From contig CP136945.1 in assembly GCA_041530395.1 (NCBI GenBank), positions 1,178,001 through 1,242,000 of the forward strand: DNA of 64,000 nt. Direction: 5' to 3'. Shown here piece after piece: positions 46,015 to 54,772 of this stretch. Within the stretch, counting starts at the first letter, position 1. Every line of letters begins with the position of its first letter. This DNA is from Thermosynechococcaceae cyanobacterium Okahandja. GTDB taxonomy: Bacteria; Cyanobacteriota; Cyanobacteriia; Thermosynechococcales; Thermosynechococcaceae. The notes below the pieces were generated by a model, which was not told the DNA's origin, did not search any database, and saw only the letters and a list, made by a program, of their open reading frames with translations. The position numbers and the translations under genes are program-made.

Positions 46015-47046
46015 ATGAATGTTGACTTTTCCAGTATAAATCAGCCATTCATTATTGCGGAAATGTCTGGCAATCACAACCAATCCTTAGAAAGAGCACT
46101 GGAAATCGTTAAATTTATTGCAGAATCAGGTGCTCACGCTCTAAAGCTTCAGACTTACACTGCTGATACGATGACGATTCCATCAGCCAAGAAAGATTTC
46201 TTCATTGCTGATCAAGGCAGTCTTTGGAAAAATCAATCACTCTATGATCTGTACCAAAAAGCCTATACACCTTGGGAATGGCATCAACCTATTTTTGAGC
46301 GCGCTAAAGAACTTGGTCTGATTGCATTTAGTACGCCTTTCGATCTCACGGCTGTTGATTTTCTTGAAGAGCTAAATTGCCCTCTTTATAAAATTGCCTC
46401 GTTTGAAAATGCTGATTTGATGTTGATCAAGCGAGTGGCTGAAACGGGTAAGCCGGTGATTATGTCCACTGGTATGGCAACGCTTGCTGAGCTTGATGAG
46501 GCTGTGCGCACGATTCGGGCTACAGGTAATGATCAAATCGTGCTCCTGAAATGTACCAGTACCTATCCAGCAGATCCCACTGACTCTAACCTGCGGACAA
46601 TTCCCCACCTGAAGGAGTTATTTGGCTGTGAGGTGGGGTTGTCAGACCATACGTTAGGGATTGGGGTTGCTGTTGCTGCTGTTGCCTTGGGAGCAACGGT
46701 TATTGAAAAGCACTTTACCCTTAGCCGTGGCGATGGTGGAGTGGATGCGGCGTTTAGTATGGAACCCCACGAAATGAAGATGCTCGTGGAAGAAACCCGC
46801 CGTGCTTATCAGGCGCTAGGTTGTGTTCATTATGGCCCCATGGAAGCGGAAAAGAAATCACTGGTCTATCGGCGTTCCTTGTATTTTGTTAAGGATATGG
46901 CCGCAGGGGAGGAGATTACGCCTGAGACAATTCGCTCGATCCGTCCGGGGTATGGGTTACCGCCTAAGTACTACGATGTTCTTTTGGGTAAGCGGGTCAA
47001 GAGGGCTGTGGAGCGTGGTACCCCCGTGTCCTGGGATGTCTTTTGA
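46015..47046 (+). CDS. pseI: Pseudaminic acid synthase
   Basis: 343 residues. Condenses a 6-deoxy-altrose derivative with phosphoenolpyruvate to a nine-carbon acid. NeuB-type barrel: PFIIAEMSGNHNQSLERALE (20), ALKLQTYTADTMT, FSTPFDLTAVDFLE, KIASFEN, MSTGMATLAELDEAV, VGLSDHTLGIGVAVAA, EKHFTLSRGDGGVD; a C-terminal SAF domain (SLYFVKDMAAGEEITPETI) follows. The N-terminal half is AT-rich and the C-terminal half approaches host composition, so the island edge lies within the gene. Confidence 0.93.
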   Translation: MNVDFSSINQPFIIAEMSGNHNQSLERALEIVKFIAESGAHALKLQTYTADTMTIPSAKKDFFIADQGSLWKNQSLYDLYQKAYTPWEWHQPIFERAKELGLIAFSTPFDLTAVDFLEELNCPLYKIASFENADLMLIKRVAETGKPVIMSTGMATLAELDEAVRTIRATGNDQIVLLKCTSTYPADPTDSNLRTIPHLKELFGCEVGLSDHTLGIGVAVAAVALGATVIEKHFTLSRGDGGVDAAFSMEPHEMKMLVEETRRAYQALGCVHYGPMEAEKKSLVYRRSLYFVKDMAAGEEITPETIRSIRPGYGLPPKYYDVLLGKRVKRAVERGTPVSWDVF

Positions 47047-47172
47047 GCACTTGGCCACAACGCTTAGGGGAGCTTTTGGGGATGACTGCGCGTCCTAGAA
47101 TAGATGGCAACCCTGAAGGACTGCCAAGGGTTGCGGTAATCTTTATACCTTAGGCTTGTGCCAGACATCGTA

Positions 47173-48105
47173 ATGCTAAAACTCTCTTTTTTACTGAGTT
47201 CACTGCTGCTAAACGGGCTATCCTCAATGGCTACTGCGGCACCCACCTCCTGGCTGGATCAGCCACTGAAGGACTGGAACGCTCAGGGGGGTACGTTGCC
47301 GACGGCTAATCGCGATGAGCTATGGGGGATGAATGCCGAACAGTGTGCCGAGGTGATCCGTGCCCCCCAATCTCCGGTGGAAAGGGCAGTGCAGCAGGGG
47401 GGCTGGTATCTATTTGGCACAACTGCTAAGCATAAAGCGGTGGAGATTGTGCTGGGCAATATGGGGTTTGATGGTATGTGCCGCCCTATGGCTGCTCAAG
47501 CCTTTGTTTTTGTTGATGGGCGCTATGCAGGCACTCTTTCTCCGGAACTGATGAACGCCCGTAGTGATGGCTCCCTTGTCTGGGATGTTAAGTTTACGGG
47601 CGATCGCGCCTTTGAGGTGGAGTTTACCCGCTATAGTGAAACAGACCCGTTGTGCTGTCCGAGTCGGATGAGTACGGTCACCTACCAACTGAGCAATGGC
47701 AGCCGTCCAAGGGTGATGGCCACAAATGTGACAACGGTACCGGTGCCACCGCCAAACTCATCCACCCCTTCCCTCAGTGGTCAACGCTGGCAACTACGGC
47801 GCATTGGCACAAACCAAGAGGTGAGCGTAGAGAGTGTATTTATCCAGTTTGATGCTCAACAGCAGCGGGTGACGGGCTTTAGTGGCTGTAATTATTTTAA
47901 TGGCGGCTATCGCCTGACGGGGCAAAACCTGACCTTTGGGGCGATCGCCAGTACCAAGCGCGCCTGCTTAGAAGAACCCATTCAAAGTGTCGAAATGAAA
48001 TTTTATGAAGCCCTAGGACAAACCACCCGCTATCATTTGGCGACAGATGAGTTGCACTTTTATGCCGGCGATCGCCTATTATTAACCTTCCGGCCTATGC
48101 CCTAA
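47173..48105 (+). CDS. Exported META-domain protein
   Basis: About 310 residues. An N-terminal signal (MLKLSFLLSSLLLNGLSSMA, cleavage near ATAAP) is followed by a region of unknown fold and then a META/HslJ domain: SLSGQRWQLRRIG, FSGCNYFNGGYRL, LTFGAIASTKRAC and LHFYAGDRLLLTFRP. META domains occur in exported stress-linked proteins. ATG 47173 is preferred to an in-frame GTG at 47158 because it starts directly at the signal peptide. Confidence 0.85.
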   Translation: MLKLSFLLSSLLLNGLSSMATAAPTSWLDQPLKDWNAQGGTLPTANRDELWGMNAEQCAEVIRAPQSPVERAVQQGGWYLFGTTAKHKAVEIVLGNMGFDGMCRPMAAQAFVFVDGRYAGTLSPELMNARSDGSLVWDVKFTGDRAFEVEFTRYSETDPLCCPSRMSTVTYQLSNGSRPRVMATNVTTVPVPPPNSSTPSLSGQRWQLRRIGTNQEVSVESVFIQFDAQQQRVTGFSGCNYFNGGYRLTGQNLTFGAIASTKRACLEEPIQSVEMKFYEALGQTTRYHLATDELHFYAGDRLLLTFRPMP

Positions 48106-48139
48106 CTTTACCTTCCCTACATTTTTGAGACTCCTCTGC

Positions 48140-49045
48140 ATGACTGAAAAACCCCGACTGCGTAAAGTGAACCGCCGCGACGATCGCCCCCAAAAAAGCA
48201 CCGGCAAACCTCGACCCCAGCGCCCCGTTCCGGGCAAGCGGAAACCCGTACAGCGCGAAACACCAGAACTGGTCAATGATGCCCCGGAGTTACTCTACGG
48301 TCGCCATACCGTGCTTTCAGCCCTTGAGAGTGGCCGCCCCTGTAACCGCATTTGGGTCATTCCAACGCTGCGTTACGATCCCCGCTTTCATCAACGGCTC
48401 AACGATGCCAAACAGCAGGGAGCTGTCATTGATACCGTTACACCTGAGCGACTAGATCAACTCTGCCAGCGGGGTCGTCATCAAGGCATTGCCATTCAGG
48501 TGGCTGCCTATAGCTATTGGTCGTTGGAAGATCTGTTAGCCAAAGCCAGTGCAGTTGCCAATCCCGTCTTACTGGCCGCCGATGGCATCACCGATCCGCA
48601 AAATTTGGGAGCCATGATCCGCACTGCCGAAGCCCTCGGGATGCAGGGGATCATTATTCCCCAACGCCGTGCGGTTGGCATTACCGCAACCGTGGCCAAA
48701 GCCGCCGCAGGGGCACTTGATCATCTGCCAGTGGCGCGGGTGGTGAACTTAAACCAAGCCCTCGAAGCCTTAAAGACGGCTGGCTATTGGATCTATGGCC
48801 TCTCAGAGCGGGGATCGGTGCCCTTGTCCAAGGTCACCTTTGATCACCCCACCGTGTTTGTGGTGGGTGGCGAAGGCCAAGGAATTAGCCTGCAAACCCA
48901 AAAGCACTGCGATCACTTGGTGACCATTCCCCTCGCTGGACGTACCAATAGCCTGAATGCCGCTGTTGCCGTTGGTATTGCCCTCTACGAAGTTTGCCGT
49001 CAGCGATCGCCCGCGTGGGATTTAACCCATAGTGATCATGCCTAG
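48140..49045 (+). CDS. rlmB: TrmH-family rRNA 2'-O-methyltransferase (RlmB type)
   Basis: About 301 residues. SpoU/TrmH knot enzyme, likely methylating G2251 of 23S rRNA. A basic N-terminal tail leads to the RNA-binding domain (LLYGRHTVLSALESG), then the SPOUT blocks LAADGITDPQNLGAMIRTAE (20), VVGGEGQGIS and IPLAGRTNSLNAAVAVGIAL (20). It overlaps the start of the cyclo-ligase gene by 8 bp. Confidence 0.9.
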   Translation: MTEKPRLRKVNRRDDRPQKSTGKPRPQRPVPGKRKPVQRETPELVNDAPELLYGRHTVLSALESGRPCNRIWVIPTLRYDPRFHQRLNDAKQQGAVIDTVTPERLDQLCQRGRHQGIAIQVAAYSYWSLEDLLAKASAVANPVLLAADGITDPQNLGAMIRTAEALGMQGIIIPQRRAVGITATVAKAAAGALDHLPVARVVNLNQALEALKTAGYWIYGLSERGSVPLSKVTFDHPTVFVVGGEGQGISLQTQKHCDHLVTIPLAGRTNSLNAAVAVGIALYEVCRQRSPAWDLTHSDHA

Positions 49046-49622
49046 GCCGGTAGAGGACTCCTTTGCCCCAAAAGCAGCTTTACGGCGGCAGTACCTCCAG
49101 TGGCGCGAGCAACTGAGTGAGGCCGAGTGGCAAGAGCGCAGTCATCGCCTCTGTCAGCATTTATCCGCCCATCCCCAGTTTCAGGCCGCAACAACCATCC
49201 TGACCTATGTGCCCCATCGACGGGAACCCGACCTGCGCCCCTTGTGGAGGCTACCAAAGCGCTGGGGGCTGCCGCGGGTGGTGGGCAAGCGCTTAGTCTG
49301 GCATGAATTGGCGGGTCATGCCTCAGGGTTGGCAATTGGCCGCTACGGCATTCTTGAACCGGCAGCAGACTGGCCGACCATTGAGCCAACCACCGTCGAT
49401 CTCTGTTTGGTGCCCGCCATTGCCTGCGATCGCCATGGCTACCGATTGGGATACGGGGCGGGCTTCTTTGACCGCCTCTTTGCGGATCTCCAGTGGCAGT
49501 CTATTCCCCGCTGGGGTATTGTCTTTGCCGCCACCGATCAGGTGACCTTCCCGGTTGATGCGTGGGACTCCCCCCTCACGGCCGTATGCAGCGAAGAGGG
49601 ACTGCGGTTCCCAGCCGCTTGA
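49038..49622 (+). CDS. 5-formyltetrahydrofolate cyclo-ligase
   Basis: About 194 residues. Converts 5-formyl-THF to 5,10-methenyl-THF using ATP. Recognisable blocks are PKAALRRQYLQWREQLS, TILTYVPHRREPDLRPL, DLCLVPAIACDRHGYRLGYG (20) and GAGFFDRLFADL. The overlap with rlmB implies coupled translation. GTG 49032 is an alternative start. Confidence 0.9.
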   Translation: MPRPVEDSFAPKAALRRQYLQWREQLSEAEWQERSHRLCQHLSAHPQFQAATTILTYVPHRREPDLRPLWRLPKRWGLPRVVGKRLVWHELAGHASGLAIGRYGILEPAADWPTIEPTTVDLCLVPAIACDRHGYRLGYGAGFFDRLFADLQWQSIPRWGIVFAATDQVTFPVDAWDSPLTAVCSEEGLRFPAA

Positions 49623-49697
49623 GAGCGCAAGTTGCCCTAGCCGGCTATTACAATTTGCAATTTTGGTTAACCCGACAACAAGCACAAAGGGGAAATT

Positions 49698-49730
49698 GGT
49701 TAAGATAGAGTTAAGGCTAGGTTAATTGAT
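49698..49730 (+). promoter_or_regulatory. Pho-box-like triple repeat
   Basis: Three adjacent 11-bp units start with GGTTAAG, AGTTAAG and GGTTAAT at 49698, 49709 and 49720. Written as 8-mers they are TGGTTAAG, GAGTTAAG and AGGTTAAT with 3-bp spacers, the layout of cyanobacterial SphR/PhoB boxes (consensus CTTAACCT in reverse). The last unit ends 22 bp before the ATG of the small gene at 49753. Confidence 0.5.
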
Positions 49731-49752
49731 GAGAGCCAAAGGATAAAACGTC

Positions 49753-49986
49753 ATGGATAAATACAATTTTTTACATCCCCACAGTCGTTACTATGGTGAC
49801 TTTACCCCTGAAAACTTTGTTTTTAATGCCAACCTACAGGAATTTTCCAGCAAGGTTAACTATATTTCCTGTCTAGAAACCAGTGGCAAGCTCTCGCCCC
49901 AAGAAGCTTTTGACCAGATTAAAAGACTTTGGAAGCAGCTCAAGGCCAGCAAGAAAGAACTCCTGTCGGATCGTCCCCCCAACTAG
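49753..49986 (+). CDS. Conserved cyanobacterial small protein, 77 residues
   Basis: Begins MDKYNFLHPHSRYYGDFTPE (20) and ends with a basic helix QIKRLWKQLKASKKEL. It looks like a known short protein family confined to cyanobacteria (DUF7219-like by memory) without assigned function. No membrane segment. The Pho-box-like repeat directly upstream suggests phosphate-linked expression. Confidence 0.75.
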   Translation: MDKYNFLHPHSRYYGDFTPENFVFNANLQEFSSKVNYISCLETSGKLSPQEAFDQIKRLWKQLKASKKELLSDRPPN

Positions 49987-50002
49987 GGGGCTGTTCAGGG
50001 TG

Positions 50003-51109
50003 CTAGCGTTGCAAGTGCTTGAGGGTGGCCAGAATCAAGTCGGTGGGCACCTCCTCAACAATTTGGGCATGGCCGATTGCCGTCGGTAAGATAAAGCGCA
50101 CCTTTTTTGCCTGTACCTTCTTATCGTGTTGGAGCAGAGCCACTAAGCCCTCGATGTCAAAGTGGCTCGGAATGGTTGTTGGTAGGTGGGTCTTCTCGAT
50201 CAACTGGTTCTGGGCAGCCGCCTCGTCCGCCGACCAATAGCCAAGCGCAACCGCCAACGCTGCTGCTGCCACCATCCCCACCGCGACCGCTTCGCCGTGA
50301 TTAAACAGGCGGTATTGCCCCATACGTTCTAGGGCATGGCCAATGGTATGGCCGTAGTTCAAAATAGCGCGCAGGCCAGCTTCCCGTTCATCTTTGCAGA
50401 CAACCGCCACCTTGGCTTGGCAGGAACGTTGTAAAATCTGATCGAGGGTGTCGCTAGGGATGGCACTGATGCGATCCAAGCCGGGCAACGATTGCAACAG
50501 TGCAAACAGTTGGGCATCCCAAATAACACCGTACTTAATCACCTCTGCCATGCCAGCACGAAATTCGCGGCGGGGCAGTGTTCTCAACACGGCTGGATCC
50601 ACCACCACTAAACGGGGCTGGTGAAAGGCACCAATGAGGTTTTTACCTTGGGGGTGGTTGACCCCTGTTTTCCCGCCAATGGCTGCATCCACCATGGCCA
50701 AAAGAGTGGTGGGAATTTGGACAACCGCAATGCCCCGCAGCCATGTCGCTGCGGCAAAGCCCGCCATATCGCCAATGACCCCGCCCCCCAGGGCAAAGAA
50801 GGTAGAACCTCGCTCTAGGCGCTGCGCTAGGGCAGCATCATAGATTTTTTGCACCGTTTTCAGGGTTTTATAGCGCTCACCTGCCGGTAACACGCAGGGG
50901 GTCACTTGCCAGCCCTGTTCCTCTAGAGCCGCTTGAATAGGGGCACCATAATGCCGCCAAATTTGGGGGTTAGAGACCATGAGGGCAGGGGCGCTGGGGG
51001 TCAGTTGGGTGTGCTGCGCCAGCCACTGTGGCAGTTCAAGGCGAGTGTTGGTGCCAATGGCAATGCTGTAGGGGGAATTGGGCAGAGGGACAGGAATCAG
51101 CGTACTCAT
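50003..51109 (-). CDS. aroB: 3-dehydroquinate synthase
   Basis: 368 residues. Second step of the shikimate pathway. Conserved blocks: [20 protein letters not shown] (20), [20 protein letters not shown] (20), [20 protein letters not shown] and [12 protein letters not shown] with metal-binding His. NAD-dependent, cytosolic. aroH and aroC also lie within the next 7 kb but in separate transcripts. Confidence 0.96.
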   Translation of the reverse strand: MSTLIPVPLPNSPYSIAIGTNTRLELPQWLAQHTQLTPSAPALMVSNPQIWRHYGAPIQAALEEQGWQVTPCVLPAGERYKTLKTVQKIYDAALAQRLERGSTFFALGGGVIGDMAGFAAATWLRGIAVVQIPTTLLAMVDAAIGGKTGVNHPQGKNLIGAFHQPRLVVVDPAVLRTLPRREFRAGMAEVIKYGVIWDAQLFALLQSLPGLDRISAIPSDTLDQILQRSCQAKVAVVCKDEREAGLRAILNYGHTIGHALERMGQYRLFNHGEAVAVGMVAAAALAVALGYWSADEAAAQNQLIEKTHLPTTIPSHFDIEGLVALLQHDKKVQAKKVRFILPTAIGHAQIVEEVPTDLILATLKHLQR

Positions 51110-51190
51110 TAATGAATGGGAGCAACCGTGTTGTTGGGTAGTTTGGATATGGTTCTATTGTCCCATCCCCGAGGCGCGGGATAGCCTCCC

Positions 51191-52717
51191 CTATGGCTCT
51201 TCCGTACTAACGATCTCTCCTAGCCGTTCAATTTGCAGGGGCGTGGTGGGGAAGTCGGCCTCCATGAGACGGCGAATCAGTTGCACGCTGGCAAAGTTTT
51301 GATCAATGTGGGGAATGCCCTGATGATCAATGCGTACCGGAATGATTTTGCCCTGAAGAAAGCGTCCTGAGCCGTCGAGTTCCACATCGAGAATCAATGA
51401 CTTGCCGAGGTTGCCGTAGCTGCCCAAGGTTTGGTAGCCAACAAAGTTACCCAAGGAGTAAGCAATCAGGCGACCCTTGTAGAGTTCGAGGGCACGGGGG
51501 ACGTGGGGACCATGCCCTAGCACCAAGTCAGCGCCGTGATCAATCATTGTGCGGGCAAATTGCACCACATTGCCGCGGTCTTCGCCGTAGAAATATTCGC
51601 TGCGATCGCGGGTGTGGATTTGATCACTGCCTTCCGCTCCACCGTGGAACGAGACAACAACAATATCGGCCTGTTGTTTTGCCTGTTGTACCAGTGCTGC
51701 CCCAGCGTTTAGGTCTTGGATGCGATTTTGGCCATGGTAGGTGGCAAAGCCAATGAAGGCGGTCTTGAGGCCGTTGGCTTCAATGTAGGCAATTTGATTC
51801 AGGTCACCAACGGCAGTCATGCCAGCGGCGTTAATGTGGCGGATGGTGTCCCGAAAGCCCTGCTCATTGAAGTCATAGCTGTGGTTATTGGCAATGCTTA
51901 AAACATCAAAGCCCGTATCCCGCAGCAGTTGGGCATAGCTAGGGGGGGAGCGAAAGGCAAAGCTGCGACCACTGCTGGTGTTTTTGAAGGGATGGGGATA
52001 ATCGGTGAGGGTGCTTTCGTAGTTGCCAAAGAGAATATCTGCCCCCTGTAGGTGGGGCTTGACTTGGGCAAAGAGGGTTTGCGGGTTTGCGGGTAAGCGA
52101 TGATTGGGGAAGTTGGTACCCAACACCATATCTCCCACGGCTTTAATGCGCAAGCGGCGTTCTGCCACCGCAGCCGGGGCTGGCATGATAGGCACGCTCG
52201 GTTCCGGCGGGCTGACGGCGGCAGTTGGCTCTGGTGTGTCTGTAGGGATAACTTCGGCTATAGGCTGGTTTTGCAGCGTCCAAGCAACTACCCCCGTACC
52301 CGCGATCGCCAATAGGCTGAGGGTAAAGGCCAGCACCGCAGAGGGGGTGGAGTCACTCGCTGCGGGGAGGGACGCTGCCGCGGCCAGAGCGGTGGCTGGA
52401 GTGGCTGCCGGTAAGCGTTCCTTCAGTTGTACGGTTTGAGTCCATTCCGGCCAGTCGTCTCCCGCTAAGCGACCGTGGAGACGCACCCGCAGAATTCCTT
52501 GGGGGTCTAACCGCTTTAGCCCCTTGAGGACAAATTGCACACAGGCGTCAGGCGGTAGCGATCGCCCCGCCTCAAACATAATTTGCAAACAGTCATCCCG
52601 CCGCCGCACGAGGGCACGGATACCCTTCAGTTGGAGCGTACGGTTCATTAACTGGGCGATCGCCTCGGCGTGCCCCTGCTGTGCCTGCTGCCAAAGTAAA
52701 TCCAGAGATGCTGCCAT
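51191..52717 (-). CDS. CapA-family protein with cyanobacterial N-terminal domain
   Basis: 508 residues. The first 110 form a small domain (LLWQQAQQGHAEAIAQLMNR, 20; QIMFEAGRSLPPDACVQFVL, 20) seen in other cyanobacterial membrane proteins, then one membrane helix (about 140-160) and a proline-rich linker. The rest is a CapA-type metallophosphatase-like domain: IKAVGDMVLGTNFPN, FGNYESTLTD, SIANNHSYDF, VVSFHGGAEG and DLVLGHGPHVPRALE. CapA proteins act in poly-gamma-glutamate export in Bacillus; the cyanobacterial role is unknown. Confidence 0.87.
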   Translation of the reverse strand: MAASLDLLWQQAQQGHAEAIAQLMNRTLQLKGIRALVRRRDDCLQIMFEAGRSLPPDACVQFVLKGLKRLDPQGILRVRLHGRLAGDDWPEWTQTVQLKERLPAATPATALAAAASLPAASDSTPSAVLAFTLSLLAIAGTGVVAWTLQNQPIAEVIPTDTPEPTAAVSPPEPSVPIMPAPAAVAERRLRIKAVGDMVLGTNFPNHRLPANPQTLFAQVKPHLQGADILFGNYESTLTDYPHPFKNTSSGRSFAFRSPPSYAQLLRDTGFDVLSIANNHSYDFNEQGFRDTIRHINAAGMTAVGDLNQIAYIEANGLKTAFIGFATYHGQNRIQDLNAGAALVQQAKQQADIVVVSFHGGAEGSDQIHTRDRSEYFYGEDRGNVVQFARTMIDHGADLVLGHGPHVPRALELYKGRLIAYSLGNFVGYQTLGSYGNLGKSLILDVELDGSGRFLQGKIIPVRIDHQGIPHIDQNFASVQLIRRLMEADFPTTPLQIERLGEIVSTEEP

Positions 52718-52845
52718 ACAGCCTGCTGTGTGTCCTCACATCCTCGAGGCTGGGGGTGGCGACCCAGCCTCGCTGGCGCTATTCTAGGAGATTCTGCCAA
52801 AGAGAATTCTAACCATCAGGCCAATTTAGTAAACGGCACGCCACG

Positions 52846-53304
52846 CTAGTTGTTGTGCAATGCCCGTAACAAATCATGGCGGCTAATAATGCCCACCAGT
52901 TGCCCCTGCGCATCTACCACCGGCAAACGACTAATGTGGTGGGTTACCATCAACCGAGCCGCTTCAGAAATTGGCGCATCCACCGAGATCGTGTGGGGAT
53001 TAGGGGTCATCACATCCTGCACCTGTTGGCCGAGGGTTTTCTTGAGGTGCTGATGAAATGATTCCGGCGATTCAAAGTAAATGACACTGCCTAAGAACGT
53101 AATGTAGAGCGGTGGCTCAAGGGGGGCTTCGCGGACAATTAAATCTGCCTCCGAGACTAGCCCCACCAGCTTGCCATTGCTGTCGAGAACGGGTAAGCCC
53201 CGCACCTGTTTTTCCTCCATCAGTTGAATTGCATCCGCAATGGCGGCATCGGCGGGAATCGTGTAGGGGTTGGGGGTCATGTAGTCACGAACAGCAGCGG
53301 TCAT
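52846..53304 (-). CDS. Two-CBS-domain protein
   Basis: 152 residues made of two CBS motifs: DYMTPNPYTIPADAAIADAI (20) with LPVLDSNGKLVGLVSEADLI (20), and VMTPNPHTISVDAPISEAAR (20) with LPVVDAQGQLVGIISRHDLL (20). Stand-alone pairs bind adenine nucleotides and regulate partner proteins. Its ATG overlaps the aroH stop (ATGA), so aroH and the CBS protein are translationally coupled. Confidence 0.92.
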   Translation of the reverse strand: MTAAVRDYMTPNPYTIPADAAIADAIQLMEEKQVRGLPVLDSNGKLVGLVSEADLIVREAPLEPPLYITFLGSVIYFESPESFHQHLKKTLGQQVQDVMTPNPHTISVDAPISEAARLMVTHHISRLPVVDAQGQLVGIISRHDLLRALHNN

Positions 53305-53738
53305 AGCGAACCCACAGAATGAGAGGACAGTTCAAGGGGATGGTAGCCACCATTAACCACAAGGTCAGGCCGTAGGTTTTGGGCATGGCGCAAGTAGGCA
53401 TGGTAAATCGGCTGATCCGGATTGGGGGTATTGAAATAAATCAGGCAGCGAATACAGTAGGGTAGCCCCCCCTCAACGTGCATTTGCTGCACATCTAACA
53501 GGGGGATGTTGCGCCAGTGGGGGCACTCCCGGGCGATCGCCGCCGGAAAAATCTGATCCAAATCCCGGGTAACCGAAAACGTGACACTAATCACTTCCGA
53601 GAAATCAAGGGCATTGCGCCGTTCGATTTCGCTGAGGAGTTCCAGCACCGCCTCGCGGATCGCTGGGATAGAGTTTTCAGTGGCGGTAGTTGCTCCACGA
53701 ATTGCTCGGACACGCCAGCCCACGTTATGCTCCTCCAT
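53301..53738 (-). CDS. aroH: Chorismate mutase, AroH class
   Basis: 145 residues. Converts chorismate to prephenate for Phe and Tyr synthesis. AroH-class features: VRAIRGATTATENS with the active-site Arg, VISVTFSVTRDLDQIFPA, LLDVQQMHVEG and CIRCLIYFNT. It lacks the helical AroQ fold. Coupled to the downstream CBS protein, which could sense adenylate status for this branch point (inference). Confidence 0.93.
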   Translation of the reverse strand: MEEHNVGWRVRAIRGATTATENSIPAIREAVLELLSEIERRNALDFSEVISVTFSVTRDLDQIFPAAIARECPHWRNIPLLDVQQMHVEGGLPYCIRCLIYFNTPNPDQPIYHAYLRHAQNLRPDLVVNGGYHPLELSSHSVGSL

Positions 53739-53756
53739 GCGGCTACTGTATCCAGC

Positions 53757-54581
53757 TTAGGGGCGATAGAGCCACAGGGGAAGCCCATGGGTGGCCATTT
53801 CAAATTCCAGCCACTCTAGCCCCGCGCGCCACGGACGCTCTAGCTGCTCCTGCTGGCGTGGAAACAACCGCGCTAGGGGAGATTTAGGCTCTTCAATCGT
53901 TTGCACCTTGGCTTTATCGGGGTCAAGACCCGCCAACTCCGCCAGCCAGCGCCGCGCATCCTCCTCGGTGCCCAAGCGATCCACCAGCCCCAGGGCGAGA
54001 GCCTGCTCCCCCGTAAACACCCGGCCATCGGCAAACTGGCGCACCGTTTCCACCTCAAGGTTGCGGCCTTCAGCGACCGTTTGCACAAACTGGAGGTAAC
54101 TGGTGTCAATTAGTTCCTGAAGAATGCGGGTTTCGTCATCGGTCAGGTCGCGGTCAAAGGCCAAAATATCCTTGTAGGGGCCTGACTTAATCACCTTGAA
54201 GGAGACCCCCACCTTATCCAGCAGCCGTTGCAGGTTATTCCCCCGCAAAATCACACCAATGCTACCGGTAATTGTGCCCGGATTGGCCATAATGTGCTCA
54301 GCGCCCATGCCAATATAGACCCCGCCAGAGGCAGAGATATTGCCAAAGCTGGCAACAATTTTCAGCTTTGAGCGCAGCCGCTTCAGCGCCCCATAAATTT
54401 CTTGGGAGTCCCCCACGGTGCCGCCGGGGCTGTCGATCCGCAACAGAAGTGCCGGGTAACCGCGCTCTTCAATGGTTTTGAGTGCTTTGAGAACCCGCTT
54501 GCGCGTGCCACCGGCGATCGCCCCCGTAATTTCAAGGCGGGCAATTTGATGGCGGTAGTTACGGAACAATGGCCAAGGCAT
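53757..54581 (-). CDS. sppA: Signal peptide peptidase SppA, short form
   Basis: About 274 residues in the S49 family. Serine nucleophile in SASGGVYIGMG, preceded by LLLRIDSPGGTVGDSQEIY and followed by ANPGTITGSIGVI. The general-base Lys should lie in the segment near FKVIKSGPYKD. No transmembrane helix is evident at the N-terminus, as in other cyanobacterial SppA2-like proteins. ATG 54581 (MPWPLFRNYRHQIARLEI) is preferred to the upstream GTG at 54614. Confidence 0.92.
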   Translation of the reverse strand: MPWPLFRNYRHQIARLEITGAIAGGTRKRVLKALKTIEERGYPALLLRIDSPGGTVGDSQEIYGALKRLRSKLKIVASFGNISASGGVYIGMGAEHIMANPGTITGSIGVILRGNNLQRLLDKVGVSFKVIKSGPYKDILAFDRDLTDDETRILQELIDTSYLQFVQTVAEGRNLEVETVRQFADGRVFTGEQALALGLVDRLGTEEDARRWLAELAGLDPDKAKVQTIEEPKSPLARLFPRQQEQLERPWRAGLEWLEFEMATHGLPLWLYRP

Positions 54582-54772
54582 AGGCAAAATCGTCTGAACG
54601 GTTAAGTGAGTCACAGTTTCTTCAGACTTCTACTTTAGCAGTGAGCCGTTCAAGGATTCCATGACCGCTAAAAGCTGCTAGAGTGGCACTAGATTTCAGT
54701 GTGGTTGGCCAGCCACAACTGTAGTGGCGGGTTATCCCACGCTCTTTCGCCTATATCTGGTGTGAGGTCGGA

